Origin: Bradyrhizobium sp. ISRA430
GTDB taxonomy: Bacteria; Pseudomonadota; Alphaproteobacteria; Rhizobiales; Xanthobacteraceae
DNA: 64,000 bases
Assembly (NCBI RefSeq): GCF_029909975.1
Contig: NZ_CP094516.1
Span: 6,364,501-6,428,500, forward strand
Direction of reading: 5' to 3'
The translations under genes were made by a program, and so were the position numbers. Numbering within the stretch: the first letter of the stretch is position 1; each line of letters opens with the position of its first letter. Below are positions 8,958 through 17,112 of the stretch, in pieces. The notes under the pieces were generated by a model. That model did no database searches and was not told the origin of the DNA. It worked only from the letters and a program-made list of their open reading frames with translations.

Positions 8958-9394
8958 TGGCCGACCCGGCTCCAGGTCTCGCCGCCGCAGAGCGCGCCGA
9001 CACAACCTTCGACCCGCAAGCTTTCCGTTCCAGTCACCGTGATGCTGCTCGCATAGGTGCTGCCATCGTCGGCATTGTAGATCTGGCCCGACCATTTGTT
9101 CGGACCTGTGGGCTGCATGCCGCTGAACAGCGGCAAGCCGATGATCGGGCGCCGGGCGAGCGCAGGATTGGGGTTCTTGCTGTCGGTGGCGGGCTGTCCG
9201 GTCGCAGTATCGTAGGGCTCCCGCAGCCAGACGATGACGCCGCAGATGCCGCCGCCGCATTTGCTGACCTTCACGCGCGCATCGCCGGCCTGGGTCAGCC
9301 AGGTGCCGCTCGCGTCAGCGCTCTGCGCATGGGCGGCGGTCGCACCACACAGCGTAGTCAAAAGAATAGTGAAAACGGCGAATCTGTTGAACAT
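8954..9394 (-). CDS. DUF2147 family exported protein
   Basis: A 146-residue protein with a signal peptide (MFNRFAVFTILLTTLCG, cleaved after AHAQ) and a DUF2147 domain: GTWLTQAGDARVKVSKCGG, GVIVWLREP, a central NPNPALARRPIIGLPLF and the C-terminal GALCGGETWSRV. DUF2147 proteins are periplasmic beta-rich proteins of unknown function. The ATG at 9394 is preferred over an upstream ATG because it starts the signal peptide directly. Its stop codon overlaps the stop of the DUF3095 gene by four bases (CTAG). Confidence 0.85.
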   Translation of the reverse strand: MFNRFAVFTILLTTLCGATAAHAQSADASGTWLTQAGDARVKVSKCGGGICGVIVWLREPYDTATGQPATDSKNPNPALARRPIIGLPLFSGMQPTGPNKWSGQIYNADDGSTYASSITVTGTESLRVEGCVGALCGGETWSRVGH

Positions 9395-9491
9395 GGAGAG
9401 CCCCGAAAATGGAGGCGCCTCCATACCAGCAAATCACGATAGTGCAACGCCGGGCGGAATCACATTCCTGCGTTGATTTGCCCCAGCGGGA

Positions 9492-10019
9492 TCACCAAGG
9501 CAGGCCGCAGAGATCGATGGTGCCGAGACGTGGCGCGCGGACGATATCGAACACGAAAGGCGCCATGTATTCGAACCGGATCCGCCCCTCCGGCTGCTCG
9601 CAATAGATATCGCCGGTGAAGCGGTGCCAGTTTCGGGCCTCATAGAACCCGAAATTGTGCGGCTCGCAGACCAGGAGCGCGAAGCGGACCGCCTCGTTGG
9701 CCCGCATGGTGTGGACCGCGGCCTCAAGCGCCATCGTCGCGTAGCCGCGGCCGCGTCGGTCCTCGCGCGTGCAGACGCCGCCGATCCCGCTGACATGGAC
9801 CTTGCGCCCGTTCCAGATGATGGTGCGGAAGTAGATGCCGACATGGCAGACCAGGCCGTCCTCCGGCGTCTCGATCAGCACGCGGAGATCGGCATTGGCC
9901 CATTTGACGTGCCGCCAAGGCTGCTTCTCGACGATCTGCGGTCCCCAGACCGCTTGATGCAGCGGCTTCGCGATCGGCCACGACGCGTCGCCGTTCAGGA
10001 TGTCGATCTCGATGCTCAT
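9492..10019 (-). CDS. GNAT family N-acetyltransferase
   Basis: A 175-residue GNAT enzyme. The acetyl-CoA pyrophosphate loop is REDRRGRGYATMALEAA (R/Q-x-x-G-x-G/A pattern), preceded by the beta-strand VHVSGIGGVCT and followed by LLVCEPHNFGFYEARNWHRF, where the Tyr is the likely general acid. The overall layout resembles aminoglycoside 2'-N-acetyltransferase-like GNATs, but the acceptor is unknown. The ATG at 10019 has a GAAAGACAGAG ribosome-binding site; a start at 10064 is possible. Confidence 0.78.
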   Translation of the reverse strand: MSIEIDILNGDASWPIAKPLHQAVWGPQIVEKQPWRHVKWANADLRVLIETPEDGLVCHVGIYFRTIIWNGRKVHVSGIGGVCTREDRRGRGYATMALEAAVHTMRANEAVRFALLVCEPHNFGFYEARNWHRFTGDIYCEQPEGRIRFEYMAPFVFDIVRAPRLGTIDLCGLPW

Positions 10020-10260
10020 TGCTCTGTCTTTCGCATCTCCGCTCGGAAGGTGCATTCGTTCTGCCATAAACGCCTCAAAGGCAATGACATTTTGCAGCGA
10101 ACCGGCAACCCGGCTGGACATCCGTTTCCCGCGACGAAGCTGCAATCGGGTCATGCCGTCGCATCAGGCATTTTCGCAAATTGGCGGTATTTAACGCCGC
10201 AGGAACCTTCTATAAGGGGTGACCGTTAGAACGTTCCCCACCAGTTGCGGACAAGAACCC

Positions 10261-10857
10261 ATGACCTTTACGCTGCCCCCACTCCCTTACGCCTATGACG
10301 CCCTCGGCCAGTACATGTCGAAGGAGACGCTCGAATATCACCACGACAAGCATCATCAGGCCTACGTCACCAACGGCAACAACGCGCTCAAGGGGACCGA
10401 ATGGGAAGGCAAGTCCCTTGAGGAGATCGTCAAGGGCTCGTTCGGCAAGAACCCCGCCGTGTTCAACAATGCCGGCCAGCACTACAACCATATCCACTTC
10501 TGGAGCTGGATGAAGCCCAATGGCGGCGGCACCAAGCTGCCGGGCAAGCTCGAGAAGAAGATCAACGAGGACCTCGGCGGCTTCGAGAAGTTCAAGACGG
10601 ACTTCCAGGCGGCCGGCGTCGGCCAGTTCGGCTCGGGCTGGTGCTGGCTCCAGGTCAAGAACGGCAAGCTTGAAATCTCCAAGACCCCGAACGGCGAGAA
10701 TCCGCTGGTGCACGGCGCCATCCCGATCCTCGGCTGCGACGTCTGGGAGCACTCCTATTACATCGACTATCGCAACCGTCGCCCGGACTATCTGAAGGCG
10801 TTCGTCGAGAACCTGGTGAACTGGGAATACGTGGAGTCCCTGTTCGACAAGGCGTGA
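10261..10857 (+). CDS. sodB: Superoxide dismutase, iron type
   Basis: A 198-residue Fe/Mn superoxide dismutase that disproportionates superoxide in the cytoplasm. Metal ligands are His27 (EYHHDKHHQAYV), the His in AGQHYNHIHFW, and the Asp and His in DVWEHSYYIDY. The Gln in NNAGQ favours the iron form. The length matches SodB. The ATG at 10261 starts the conserved FTLPPLPY segment. A TATAAG-like -10 lies about 45 bases upstream. It is monocistronic, with a terminator downstream. Confidence 0.93.
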   Translation: MTFTLPPLPYAYDALGQYMSKETLEYHHDKHHQAYVTNGNNALKGTEWEGKSLEEIVKGSFGKNPAVFNNAGQHYNHIHFWSWMKPNGGGTKLPGKLEKKINEDLGGFEKFKTDFQAAGVGQFGSGWCWLQVKNGKLEISKTPNGENPLVHGAIPILGCDVWEHSYYIDYRNRRPDYLKAFVENLVNWEYVESLFDKA

Positions 10858-10920
10858 GCCACTGGCTCCTCATTCCGGGTTCGGCTGTTCGAGCCGCGCC
10901 GGAATAACGGAAACAACCAA

Positions 10921-10947
10921 GGCGGTCGCATGCGCGGCCGCCTTTTT
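10921..10947 (+). terminator. Rho-independent terminator of sodB
   Basis: GGCGGTCGC-ATGC-GCGGCCGCC followed by five T residues, about 60 bases after the sodB stop. The 9-bp stem has one G-T pair. Confidence 0.8.
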
Positions 10948-11077
10948 GTTGTACGGAATTCGTCCCCGCCGCATGGCCCTGCGCGAGGTGCGCATTGCTC
11001 CGGTCGCCGTTCTGTTTGCATCGCGTGGGCGGCGCCCTTAATCAGAGCGGGCATCCCCTCGATCCGACCCGAGCCCG

Positions 11078-11689
11078 TTGTCAGAACCTTCCCTGAAAGA
11101 TCCGGCGCCTGCCGAGGACACGGAGTCCGAGCCGCGGCCGGGGCGGACCCGTAAGCCGATCGGCTGGTCGACGATCATCATAGCAGGCCTGGTGGCGGTG
11201 AGTGCGGCGCTGGTCTGGCGGCGTGACGGGACCAGCGGTGTTCTCGACATTCTGACCCACGATCTCTCCTTGTTCGGCGGCATCCTGCCGCGCGTGCTGG
11301 CCGGCTGCCTGCTCGGCGCTTTCATCTCGGAGATCCTGCCGCACGAGAAAGTCTCGCGCTCGCTCGGGCCGAAATCCGGCCTGATGGGCCTTTTGATCGG
11401 CACAGCCTTCGGCGCGATCCTGCCGGGCGGGCCCTTCACCGCCTATCCCGTGGCGAGCGCGCTGCTCGCGGTCGGCGCCGATTTCGGCGCCACCATCGCC
11501 ATGGTCGTGAGCTGGACGCTGATCGGCTATGGCCGTGCGGTCGCCTGGGAAATCCCGATCATGGGTACCGACTTCACGCTGTGGCGGATCGTGATCTCGC
11601 TGCCGCTGCCGGTGCTCGCGGGCGCGCTCGGCCGCTTCGTCTATGCGCGGATCTATCCGAAGCCGATCGCGAAGGACGACGGGACGTGA
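11078..11689 (+). CDS. Half-size permease (DUF318/ArsP-like), first partner
   Basis: A 203-residue integral membrane protein. After a charged 30-residue N-terminus there are about five membrane segments and the loop motif ILPGGPFTAYPVAS, then GRAVAWEIPIM and LPLPVLAGALGRF. The ILPGGP-type loop and the size point to half of a DUF318/ArsP-like permease. The substrate is unknown. The start is TTG at 11078, with no better in-frame start before the first helix. It overlaps its paralogue downstream by 4 bases (GTGA), so the two are probably made together and may form a heterodimer. Confidence 0.72.
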   Translation: MSEPSLKDPAPAEDTESEPRPGRTRKPIGWSTIIIAGLVAVSAALVWRRDGTSGVLDILTHDLSLFGGILPRVLAGCLLGAFISEILPHEKVSRSLGPKSGLMGLLIGTAFGAILPGGPFTAYPVASALLAVGADFGATIAMVVSWTLIGYGRAVAWEIPIMGTDFTLWRIVISLPLPVLAGALGRFVYARIYPKPIAKDDGT

Positions 11690-12186
11690 GCGCCGCGCTT
11701 CTCATCGATATCCTGCTGTGGGGCTCGGTCCTCGGCGTCGGCCTGATTGCCTTCCGCCGCGGACCTCCGGTGTTCAAGGCCTCGCTCCGCGAAGGCTCCA
11801 TGGACTTCGTCAACATCGTGCCGCGGATTGCGCTCGGGGTGATCGGCTCCGGCTATATCGCCGCGATCATCCCCCAGGAGGTGATCACCGGCTGGCTCGG
11901 GCCGGACAGCGGCTGGTTCGGGGTTGCGACCGCCGTGGTCGCCGGCGCCGCGACGCCCGGCGGCCCCGTGATCGGCTTCTCGATCGGCACGGTGGCGCTG
12001 AAGTCGGGCGGAGGCGTGCCGCAAGTGGTCGCCTATGTCGTCGCCTGGGCCCTGTTTGCCTTTCAGCGGGTGATCCTGTGGGAAATCCCGTTCATGCCGG
12101 CCCGTTTCGTCTGGTTCCGCTGTGCCGTCTCGGTGCCGTTTCCGTTCGTGGCGGCGGCGATCGCGATGGTGATCGGCAAGCCCTGA
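11686..12186 (+). CDS. Half-size permease, second partner
   Basis: A 166-residue membrane protein homologous to the preceding one. ATPGGPVIGFSIG matches the loop ILPGGPFTAYPVA, and VILWEIPFMPARFVWFR matches AVAWEIPIMGTDFTLWR. The GTG at 11686 overlaps the upstream stop (GTGA). The pair looks like a two-gene version of a duplicated-domain permease. It ends 43 bases before the candidate Zur box start codon, so it is probably not part of the zinc operon transcript, though read-through is possible. Confidence 0.74.
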   Translation: MSAALLIDILLWGSVLGVGLIAFRRGPPVFKASLREGSMDFVNIVPRIALGVIGSGYIAAIIPQEVITGWLGPDSGWFGVATAVVAGAATPGGPVIGFSIGTVALKSGGGVPQVVAYVVAWALFAFQRVILWEIPFMPARFVWFRCAVSVPFPFVAAAIAMVIGKP

Positions 12187-12208
12187 GCCGGGCGTGGACA
12201 GGCGTAAT

Positions 12209-12221
12209 GTTATAATATAAC
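12209..12221. promoter_or_regulatory. Candidate Zur box
   Basis: GTTATAATATAAC, a perfect 13-bp AT-rich palindrome in GC-rich surroundings, 9 bases before the first gene of the zinc operon. The GTTAT...ATAAC layout and position fit Zur-type Fur-family operators. The assignment rests on this and on the genes downstream. Confidence 0.65.
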
Positions 12222-12229
12222 GTCTTTGA

Positions 12230-12454
12230 ATGGTTCCCGCTGCGTCTCACACCCACCATCACGATCACGCCCATCACCGCGCCCATTCTCATGGGCACGA
12301 TCACACGCACGCCCACGTCCATGACGCCACCTCGCCGCACCCGGCGCAGGCCGCGCCGTGGTCGATCCTGCGCATGACCATGGCGAGCCGTCTCGTGGCG
12401 GCGCTCGCCGTCTGCGCCGTGCTGTGGGGCATGGTCCTTCTGGCGATGAGGTGA
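12230..12454 (+). CDS. His-rich small membrane protein of the zinc operon
   Basis: A 74-residue protein. The N-terminal half is a histidine cluster (HTHHHDHAHHRAHSHGHDH...), a likely metal-binding region, and the C-terminal third is one transmembrane helix (ASRLVAALAVCAVLWGMVLLA). It starts 9 bases after the palindromic candidate Zur box and ends 2 bases before znuC. It probably binds zinc at the membrane and may support uptake by ZnuABC. No named family is recognised. The spacing leaves little room for a standard ribosome-binding site. Confidence 0.75.
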   Translation: MVPAASHTHHHDHAHHRAHSHGHDHTHAHVHDATSPHPAQAAPWSILRMTMASRLVAALAVCAVLWGMVLLAMR

Positions 12455-12456
12455 CC

Positions 12457-13209
12457 ATGGCGGCGCTGCATTTCCACAACGTCACGCTCGGCTACGACCG
12501 GCACCCGGCCGTGCATCACCTCAATGGCGAGGTCGCGTCCGGTGCACTGGTGGCGGTGATCGGGCCGAACGGCGCTGGCAAGTCGACGCTGCTGCGCGGC
12601 ATCGTCGGCATCCTGAAGCCCCTCGACGGCAGCATCCATCTCGGCGGTCTCGACGCGCGCGACATCGCCTATCTGCCGCAGAGCGCGGAGATCGACCGCA
12701 GCTTCCCGATCTCGGTGTTCGATTTCGTCGGCACCGGGCTTTGGCGCGACACCGGCCTGTTCGGCGGCATCGGCAAGGCCGTGCGCGAAAAAATCCTCCG
12801 CGCGATCGCGGCCGTCGGTCTCAACGGCTTCGAGAACCGCCCGATCGGCACGCTCTCCGGCGGGCAGATGCAGCGGGTGCTGTTCGCGCGCGTGCTGCTC
12901 CAGGACGCGAGCCTGATCGTGCTGGACGAGCCCTTCAACGCCATCGACACCAAGACCACGGCCGATCTGCTCGCGTTGGTGAAGCACTGGCACGGCGAAG
13001 GCCGCACCGTGCTGGCGGCGCTGCATGACCTGGAGATGGTACGCAGCTACTTCACCGACACCCTGGTGCTGGCGCGTGGCCCCGTGGCCTGGGGACCGAC
13101 GGCCGAGGTGCTGACGCCGGACAACCTGATGGTCGCGATGCGGATGTGCGAGGCGTTCGACGACAGCGCCGCGGCCTGCGGCGAAGATGGGCGCTCGCAG
13201 GCGGCGTGA
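12457..13209 (+). CDS. znuC: Zinc ABC transporter ATP-binding protein
   Basis: A 250-residue ABC ATPase. Walker A is GPNGAGKST (residues 36-44), the Q-loop lies in IAYLPQSAEIDRSF, the signature is LSGGQMQR, Walker B is LIVLDEPFN, and the switch His is in LAALHDLEM. The protein family and gene order (C-B-A) match metal-uptake ABC transporters of the Zn/Mn type. The start is the ATG 2 bases after the upstream stop. It powers zinc import together with the next two genes. Confidence 0.9.
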   Translation: MAALHFHNVTLGYDRHPAVHHLNGEVASGALVAVIGPNGAGKSTLLRGIVGILKPLDGSIHLGGLDARDIAYLPQSAEIDRSFPISVFDFVGTGLWRDTGLFGGIGKAVREKILRAIAAVGLNGFENRPIGTLSGGQMQRVLFARVLLQDASLIVLDEPFNAIDTKTTADLLALVKHWHGEGRTVLAALHDLEMVRSYFTDTLVLARGPVAWGPTAEVLTPDNLMVAMRMCEAFDDSAAACGEDGRSQAA

Positions 13210-13215
13210 CATCCG

Positions 13216-14085
13216 ATGATCCATGACGTCCTGATCGGCCCGTTCACCGAATTCGAGTTCATGCGGCGTGCGCTCGCGGCGGTTGTCGCGTTGTCGCTCG
13301 CCGGCGCCCCGATCGGCGTATTCCTGATGCTGCGGCGGATGAGCCTCGTCGGCGACGCCATGGCGCATGCGATTCTGCCGGGCGCGGCGGTCGGCTTCCT
13401 GCTCTCCGGCCTCAACCTGTTTGCGATGACGGCCGGCGGACTGATCGCGGGCTTTGCGGTCGCGATCCTCGCCGGCGTGGTCGCGCGCTCGACCGGATTG
13501 AAGGAGGACGCCTCGCTCGCGACCTTCTATCTCGCCTCGCTGGCATTGGGTGTCACCATCGTCTCGATCAAGGGCACCAATATTGACCTCCTGCACGTGC
13601 TGTTCGGCAACATCCTTGCCATGGACGACCAGACGCTGCTGGTGGTGGCCTTCAACGCCACCATCACGCTGCTGGTGCTTGCGGTGATCTATCGCCCGCT
13701 GGTGATCGAGAGCGTTGACCCGCTCTTCCTGCGCACGGTCAGCCGTGCCGGCGGACCGGCGCATCTCGCCTTCCTCGCGCTCGTCGTTATCAACCTCGTC
13801 AACGGCTTTCAGGCGCTCGGCACCTTGCTTGCGGTCGGCCTGATGATCCTGCCCGCGGGCATTGCCCGGTTCTGGTCGCGGGATCTTACCGCCATGATTT
13901 GCATCGCCGTGATCGGCGCCGCCGTCTCGGGCTACGCCGGGCTCGTGCTGTCGTTCCAGACCCGCGTGCCCTCGGGCCCTGCCATCATCCTGGTGGCGAC
14001 GGTGCTTTATGTCGTCTCGGTCCTGTTCGGCCGCGTCGGCGGCCTGGTCCGTCAGATGTTTCCAGGCCGCCATCTGGAGGCGTGA
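13216..14085 (+). CDS. znuB: Zinc ABC transporter permease
   Basis: A 289-residue ABC-3 family membrane protein with about eight hydrophobic segments. The family motif RRMSLVGDAMAHAILPGAAVG near the N-terminus and the later FQALGTLLAVGLMILPAG segment are diagnostic of Zn/Mn permeases. It forms the channel of the transporter. It starts 6 bases after znuC and ends 6 bases before znuA. Confidence 0.9.
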   Translation: MIHDVLIGPFTEFEFMRRALAAVVALSLAGAPIGVFLMLRRMSLVGDAMAHAILPGAAVGFLLSGLNLFAMTAGGLIAGFAVAILAGVVARSTGLKEDASLATFYLASLALGVTIVSIKGTNIDLLHVLFGNILAMDDQTLLVVAFNATITLLVLAVIYRPLVIESVDPLFLRTVSRAGGPAHLAFLALVVINLVNGFQALGTLLAVGLMILPAGIARFWSRDLTAMICIAVIGAAVSGYAGLVLSFQTRVPSGPAIILVATVLYVVSVLFGRVGGLVRQMFPGRHLEA

Positions 14086-14091
14086 CGGACG

Positions 14092-14958
14092 ATGCTGCGC
14101 CTTCTCCTCCTTTTGGTCCTGCTCCTGACGACGTCGTCGCTCAACGCCGCCGAGCGGCTCAACGTCGTCGCGAGCTTCTCCATCCTCGCCGATTTCCTCC
14201 GTAACGTCGGTGGCGACCGCATCAGCCTCACGACACTGGTTGGCGCCGACAGCGATGCCCATGTCTATACGCCGACGCCGGGTGACGCTAAGCGGGTCGC
14301 GGATGCCCGGCTCGTGATCGTCAACGGCCTCGGGCTCGAGGGCTGGCTGCCGCGGCTCGTGCAATCTTCCGGCGGTAAGGCGCAAGTAGTTACCGCGAGT
14401 GCCGGCATCGCGCCCTTGAAGCTCGGATCGGATGCCGACCCGCATGCCTGGCAGTCGATCCCGAACGCCAAGATCTATGTGACTGATATCGCCAATGCGC
14501 TGGCTGAAGCCGACCCGGATGACGCAGACTTTTTCCGCGCCCAGGCGAAGACCTATCTGGAAAAGCTCGAAACGGTCGACCGCGAGGTGCGTGATGCGGT
14601 GGCAAGGATTCCGCCCGAGCGGCGCAAGGTGATCTCGACCCACAACGCCTTCGGCTATTTCGCTGCAGAATACGGCATCCAGTTCATCGCCCCCTTGGGG
14701 GTGTCCACGGAAAGCGAGCCGAGCGCGCGCGATATCGCCGCCATCATCGGCCAGATCAGGGCCCAAAAGATCCCGGCCGTGTTCCTGGAGAATATCAGCG
14801 ACGACCGGCTGATCCGGCGGATCGCGGCGGAGACCGGGGTTAGGATCGGCGGGACCCTGATTTCGGACGGTTTGACCGGCGAAAAGGGGCCAGCCCCCAC
14901 TTACATTGATATGGTCAGGCACAATATAAAGGCCCTGACCAGCGCGCTTGACCAATAG
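14092..14958 (+). CDS. znuA: Zinc ABC transporter periplasmic binding protein
   Basis: A 288-residue cluster A-I metal-binding protein with a signal peptide (about residues 1-20). The predicted ligands are His57 (SDAHVYTPTPGD), His118 (DADPHAW), His184 (ISTHNAFGYF) and Asp259 (LISDGLTG). A third histidine rather than glutamate is the pattern of zinc rather than manganese receptors. It lacks the His-rich loop seen in many ZnuA proteins, which may be functionally replaced by the His-rich protein at the start of the operon. Confidence 0.88.
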   Translation: MLRLLLLLVLLLTTSSLNAAERLNVVASFSILADFLRNVGGDRISLTTLVGADSDAHVYTPTPGDAKRVADARLVIVNGLGLEGWLPRLVQSSGGKAQVVTASAGIAPLKLGSDADPHAWQSIPNAKIYVTDIANALAEADPDDADFFRAQAKTYLEKLETVDREVRDAVARIPPERRKVISTHNAFGYFAAEYGIQFIAPLGVSTESEPSARDIAAIIGQIRAQKIPAVFLENISDDRLIRRIAAETGVRIGGTLISDGLTGEKGPAPTYIDMVRHNIKALTSALDQ

Positions 14959-14976
14959 GGCGGGGGCCACCCCGCC
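14959..14976 (+). promoter_or_regulatory. Stem-loop between znuA and the COG0523 gene
   Basis: GGCGGGG-GCCA-CCCCGCC, a perfect 7-bp stem directly after the znuA stop. There is no T-run, so it is more likely an mRNA-stability or processing element than a terminator. Confidence 0.45.
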
Positions 14977-15013
14977 TCGCGTCGCGCGAAAAAGCCCGTA
15001 GTCCGGAGTTGTT

Positions 15014-16063
15014 ATGTCTGAAGCGACTGCCCCCAAGATTCCCGTGACCGTCCTGACCGGCTATCTCGGCGCCGGCAAAACCACGCTGCTCAACCGCATC
15101 CTGTCGGAGAATCACGGCAAGAAATATGCCGTCATCGTCAACGAATTCGGCGAGATCGGCATCGACAACGACCTCATCATCGGCGCCGACGAGGAGGTGT
15201 TCGAGATGAACAATGGCTGCATTTGCTGCACCGTGCGCGGCGACCTCGTGCGCATCATGGACGGGCTGATGAAGCGCAAGGGCAAGTTCGACGCCATCAT
15301 CGTCGAGACGACGGGCCTTGCCGATCCGGCGCCGGTGGCCCAGACCTTCTTCGTCGACGAGGACGTGCAGAAGAACGCGCGACTCGATGCGGTGGTGACT
15401 GTTGCTGATGCCAAATGGCTGTCCGACCGGCTGAAGGATGCGCCCGAGGCCAAGAACCAGATCGCCTTCGCCGACGTGATTGTGCTCAACAAGACCGATC
15501 TCGTCTCCAAGCCGGAGCTCGCGGAGGTCGAGGCCCGTATCCGCGGCATCAATCCCTATGCGAAGCTCCACCGCACCGAGCGCTGCTCGGTGGCCTTGGC
15601 TGACGTGCTCGATCGCGGCGCGTTCGATCTCGACCGCATCCTCGACATCGAGCCGGACTTCCTCGAGGCCGACGATCATGATCACGATCATGACCATCAC
15701 CACCATGGCGACGGCCATCATCACCACGATGATCACGGCCACGGGCTGAAGCACTATCACGACGAGGATATGCAGTCGCTGGCGCTCAAGACCGACAAGC
15801 CGCTCGATCCGAACGTGTTCATGCCCTGGCTGCAAAACCTGGTGCAGATGGAGGGCCAGAAGATCCTGCGCTCCAAGGGTATCCTCGCCTTCCACGACGA
15901 TGACGACCGTTACGTTTTCCAGGGCGTGCATATGATGCTGGAGGGTAACCACCAGCGGAAGTGGAAGGAAGGCGAGCCGCGCGAGAGCCGTCTCGTCTTC
16001 ATCGGCCGCGAACTGCCGGAAGAGGCCATCCGCAAGGGTTTTGAGAGCTGCATCGTCTCGTGA
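15014..16063 (+). CDS. COG0523 (CobW/G3E) GTPase, zinc metallochaperone type
   Basis: A 349-residue G3E GTPase. Walker A is GYLGAGKTT (residues 16-24), the family CxCC motif is C69-I-C71-C72, and NKTDLV is the guanine-specificity motif. A His/Asp-rich metal-binding stretch spans about 220-250, followed by the CobW C-terminal domain. Its place in the zinc operon supports a zinc-starvation metallochaperone that delivers zinc to client enzymes, as reported for Zur-regulated COG0523 proteins. Cobalamin synthesis (true CobW) is less likely because no cob genes are near. It overlaps the next gene. Confidence 0.88.
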   Translation: MSEATAPKIPVTVLTGYLGAGKTTLLNRILSENHGKKYAVIVNEFGEIGIDNDLIIGADEEVFEMNNGCICCTVRGDLVRIMDGLMKRKGKFDAIIVETTGLADPAPVAQTFFVDEDVQKNARLDAVVTVADAKWLSDRLKDAPEAKNQIAFADVIVLNKTDLVSKPELAEVEARIRGINPYAKLHRTERCSVALADVLDRGAFDLDRILDIEPDFLEADDHDHDHDHHHHGDGHHHHDDHGHGLKHYHDEDMQSLALKTDKPLDPNVFMPWLQNLVQMEGQKILRSKGILAFHDDDDRYVFQGVHMMLEGNHQRKWKEGEPRESRLVFIGRELPEEAIRKGFESCIVS

Positions 16064-17082
16064 TGAAAGAGTTTACGCCGGCCGCCGATTCACCCTCGAT
16101 CGTCTCCGTCACCGACCGCGTCAAGCCGCTCGCGCTCGGGATGGCCGTGACCTCATTGCACTTCCTCGCCGACCGCGCCGCCTTCGTCGGCGGCGAGGAG
16201 AATGTCGCGCTCGTCGGTGCTGGCGGTGATGTCAGCAGGATCTCCGTCCATAGCGGCGGCATTCTCTCCACCGCGTCCGACGGCAAGCGCCTCGTCATGG
16301 GCGGTGACGACGGCAAGGTAGTCGCGCTCGATGCCAAGGGCGAGGTGATCCTGCTCGCGACCGACCCGAAGCGGCGCTGGATCGATGCGGTGGCGCTGCA
16401 TGCAGACGGTGCCTTCGCCTGGTCGGCCGGCAAGACCGCTTTCGTCAAGAGCGGCAAGAACGAGGCGAAATCGATCGAGGTACCCTCGACCGTCGGGGGC
16501 CTTGCGTTTGCACCGAAGGGCCTCCGGCTCGCGATCGCGCATTACAACGGCGCGACGCTGTGGTTTCCCAACATGGCGGCCACCGCCGAATTTTTGCCCT
16601 GGGCCGGCTCGCATCTCGGCGTCACCTTCAGCCCGGACAACAAATTCCTGGTCACCGCGATGCATGAGCCGGCGCTGCACGGCTGGCGGCTCGCCGACAA
16701 CAGGCATATGCGCATGACCGGCTATCCCGGCCGCGTCCGCTCGATGTCCTGGAGTGCGGGCGGCAAGGCACTCGCGACGTCGGGCGCCGACACCGTGATC
16801 CTGTGGCCGTTCGCGAGCAAGGACGGCCCGATGGGCAAGGAGCCGGCGATGCTCGCGCCGCTGCAGGCGCGCGTGTCGGTGGTCGCGTGCCATCCCAAGA
16901 ACGATATTCTCGCCGCCGGCTACAGCGACGGCACCGTGCTGATGGTGCGGCTGGAGGACGGCGCGGAGATCCTGGTGCGCCGCAACGGCACCCCGCCCGT
17001 TGCCGCGCTTGCCTGGAACGCCAAAGGCACGCTGCTTGCGTTTGCCGACGAAAATGGGGACGGCGGCCTTCTCGAGCTTTAA
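16060..17082 (+). CDS. WD40-repeat protein of the zinc operon
   Basis: A 340-residue beta-propeller protein with about seven weak WD-like repeats (for example LVMGGDDGKVVALDAKGE, LATSGADTVILWPF, LAAGYSDGTVLMVRLEDG). There is no signal peptide or membrane segment, so it is cytoplasmic. The start is GTG at 16060 or ATG at 16063; both overlap the COG0523 stop, so translation is coupled. A partner role for the metallochaperone, for example as a scaffold or client recruiter, is inference from this coupling. No catalytic residues are apparent. Confidence 0.82.
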   Translation: MMKEFTPAADSPSIVSVTDRVKPLALGMAVTSLHFLADRAAFVGGEENVALVGAGGDVSRISVHSGGILSTASDGKRLVMGGDDGKVVALDAKGEVILLATDPKRRWIDAVALHADGAFAWSAGKTAFVKSGKNEAKSIEVPSTVGGLAFAPKGLRLAIAHYNGATLWFPNMAATAEFLPWAGSHLGVTFSPDNKFLVTAMHEPALHGWRLADNRHMRMTGYPGRVRSMSWSAGGKALATSGADTVILWPFASKDGPMGKEPAMLAPLQARVSVVACHPKNDILAAGYSDGTVLMVRLEDGAEILVRRNGTPPVAALAWNAKGTLLAFADENGDGGLLEL

Positions 17083-17112
17083 TCTGTCATCGTTCTGACC
17101 GTATAGGGGGCC

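Noticed and set aside
10225..10240. TTAGAACGTTC near sodB as an Irr/iron box
   Set aside because: Only a partial resemblance to the iron-control element consensus; not enough to annotate.
12301..15036. A 911-codon ORF antisense to the zinc operon
   Set aside because: It has Arg/Asp/Glu/His-rich low-complexity translation typical of antisense frames in high-GC DNA, while the sense strand codes for recognised ABC components.
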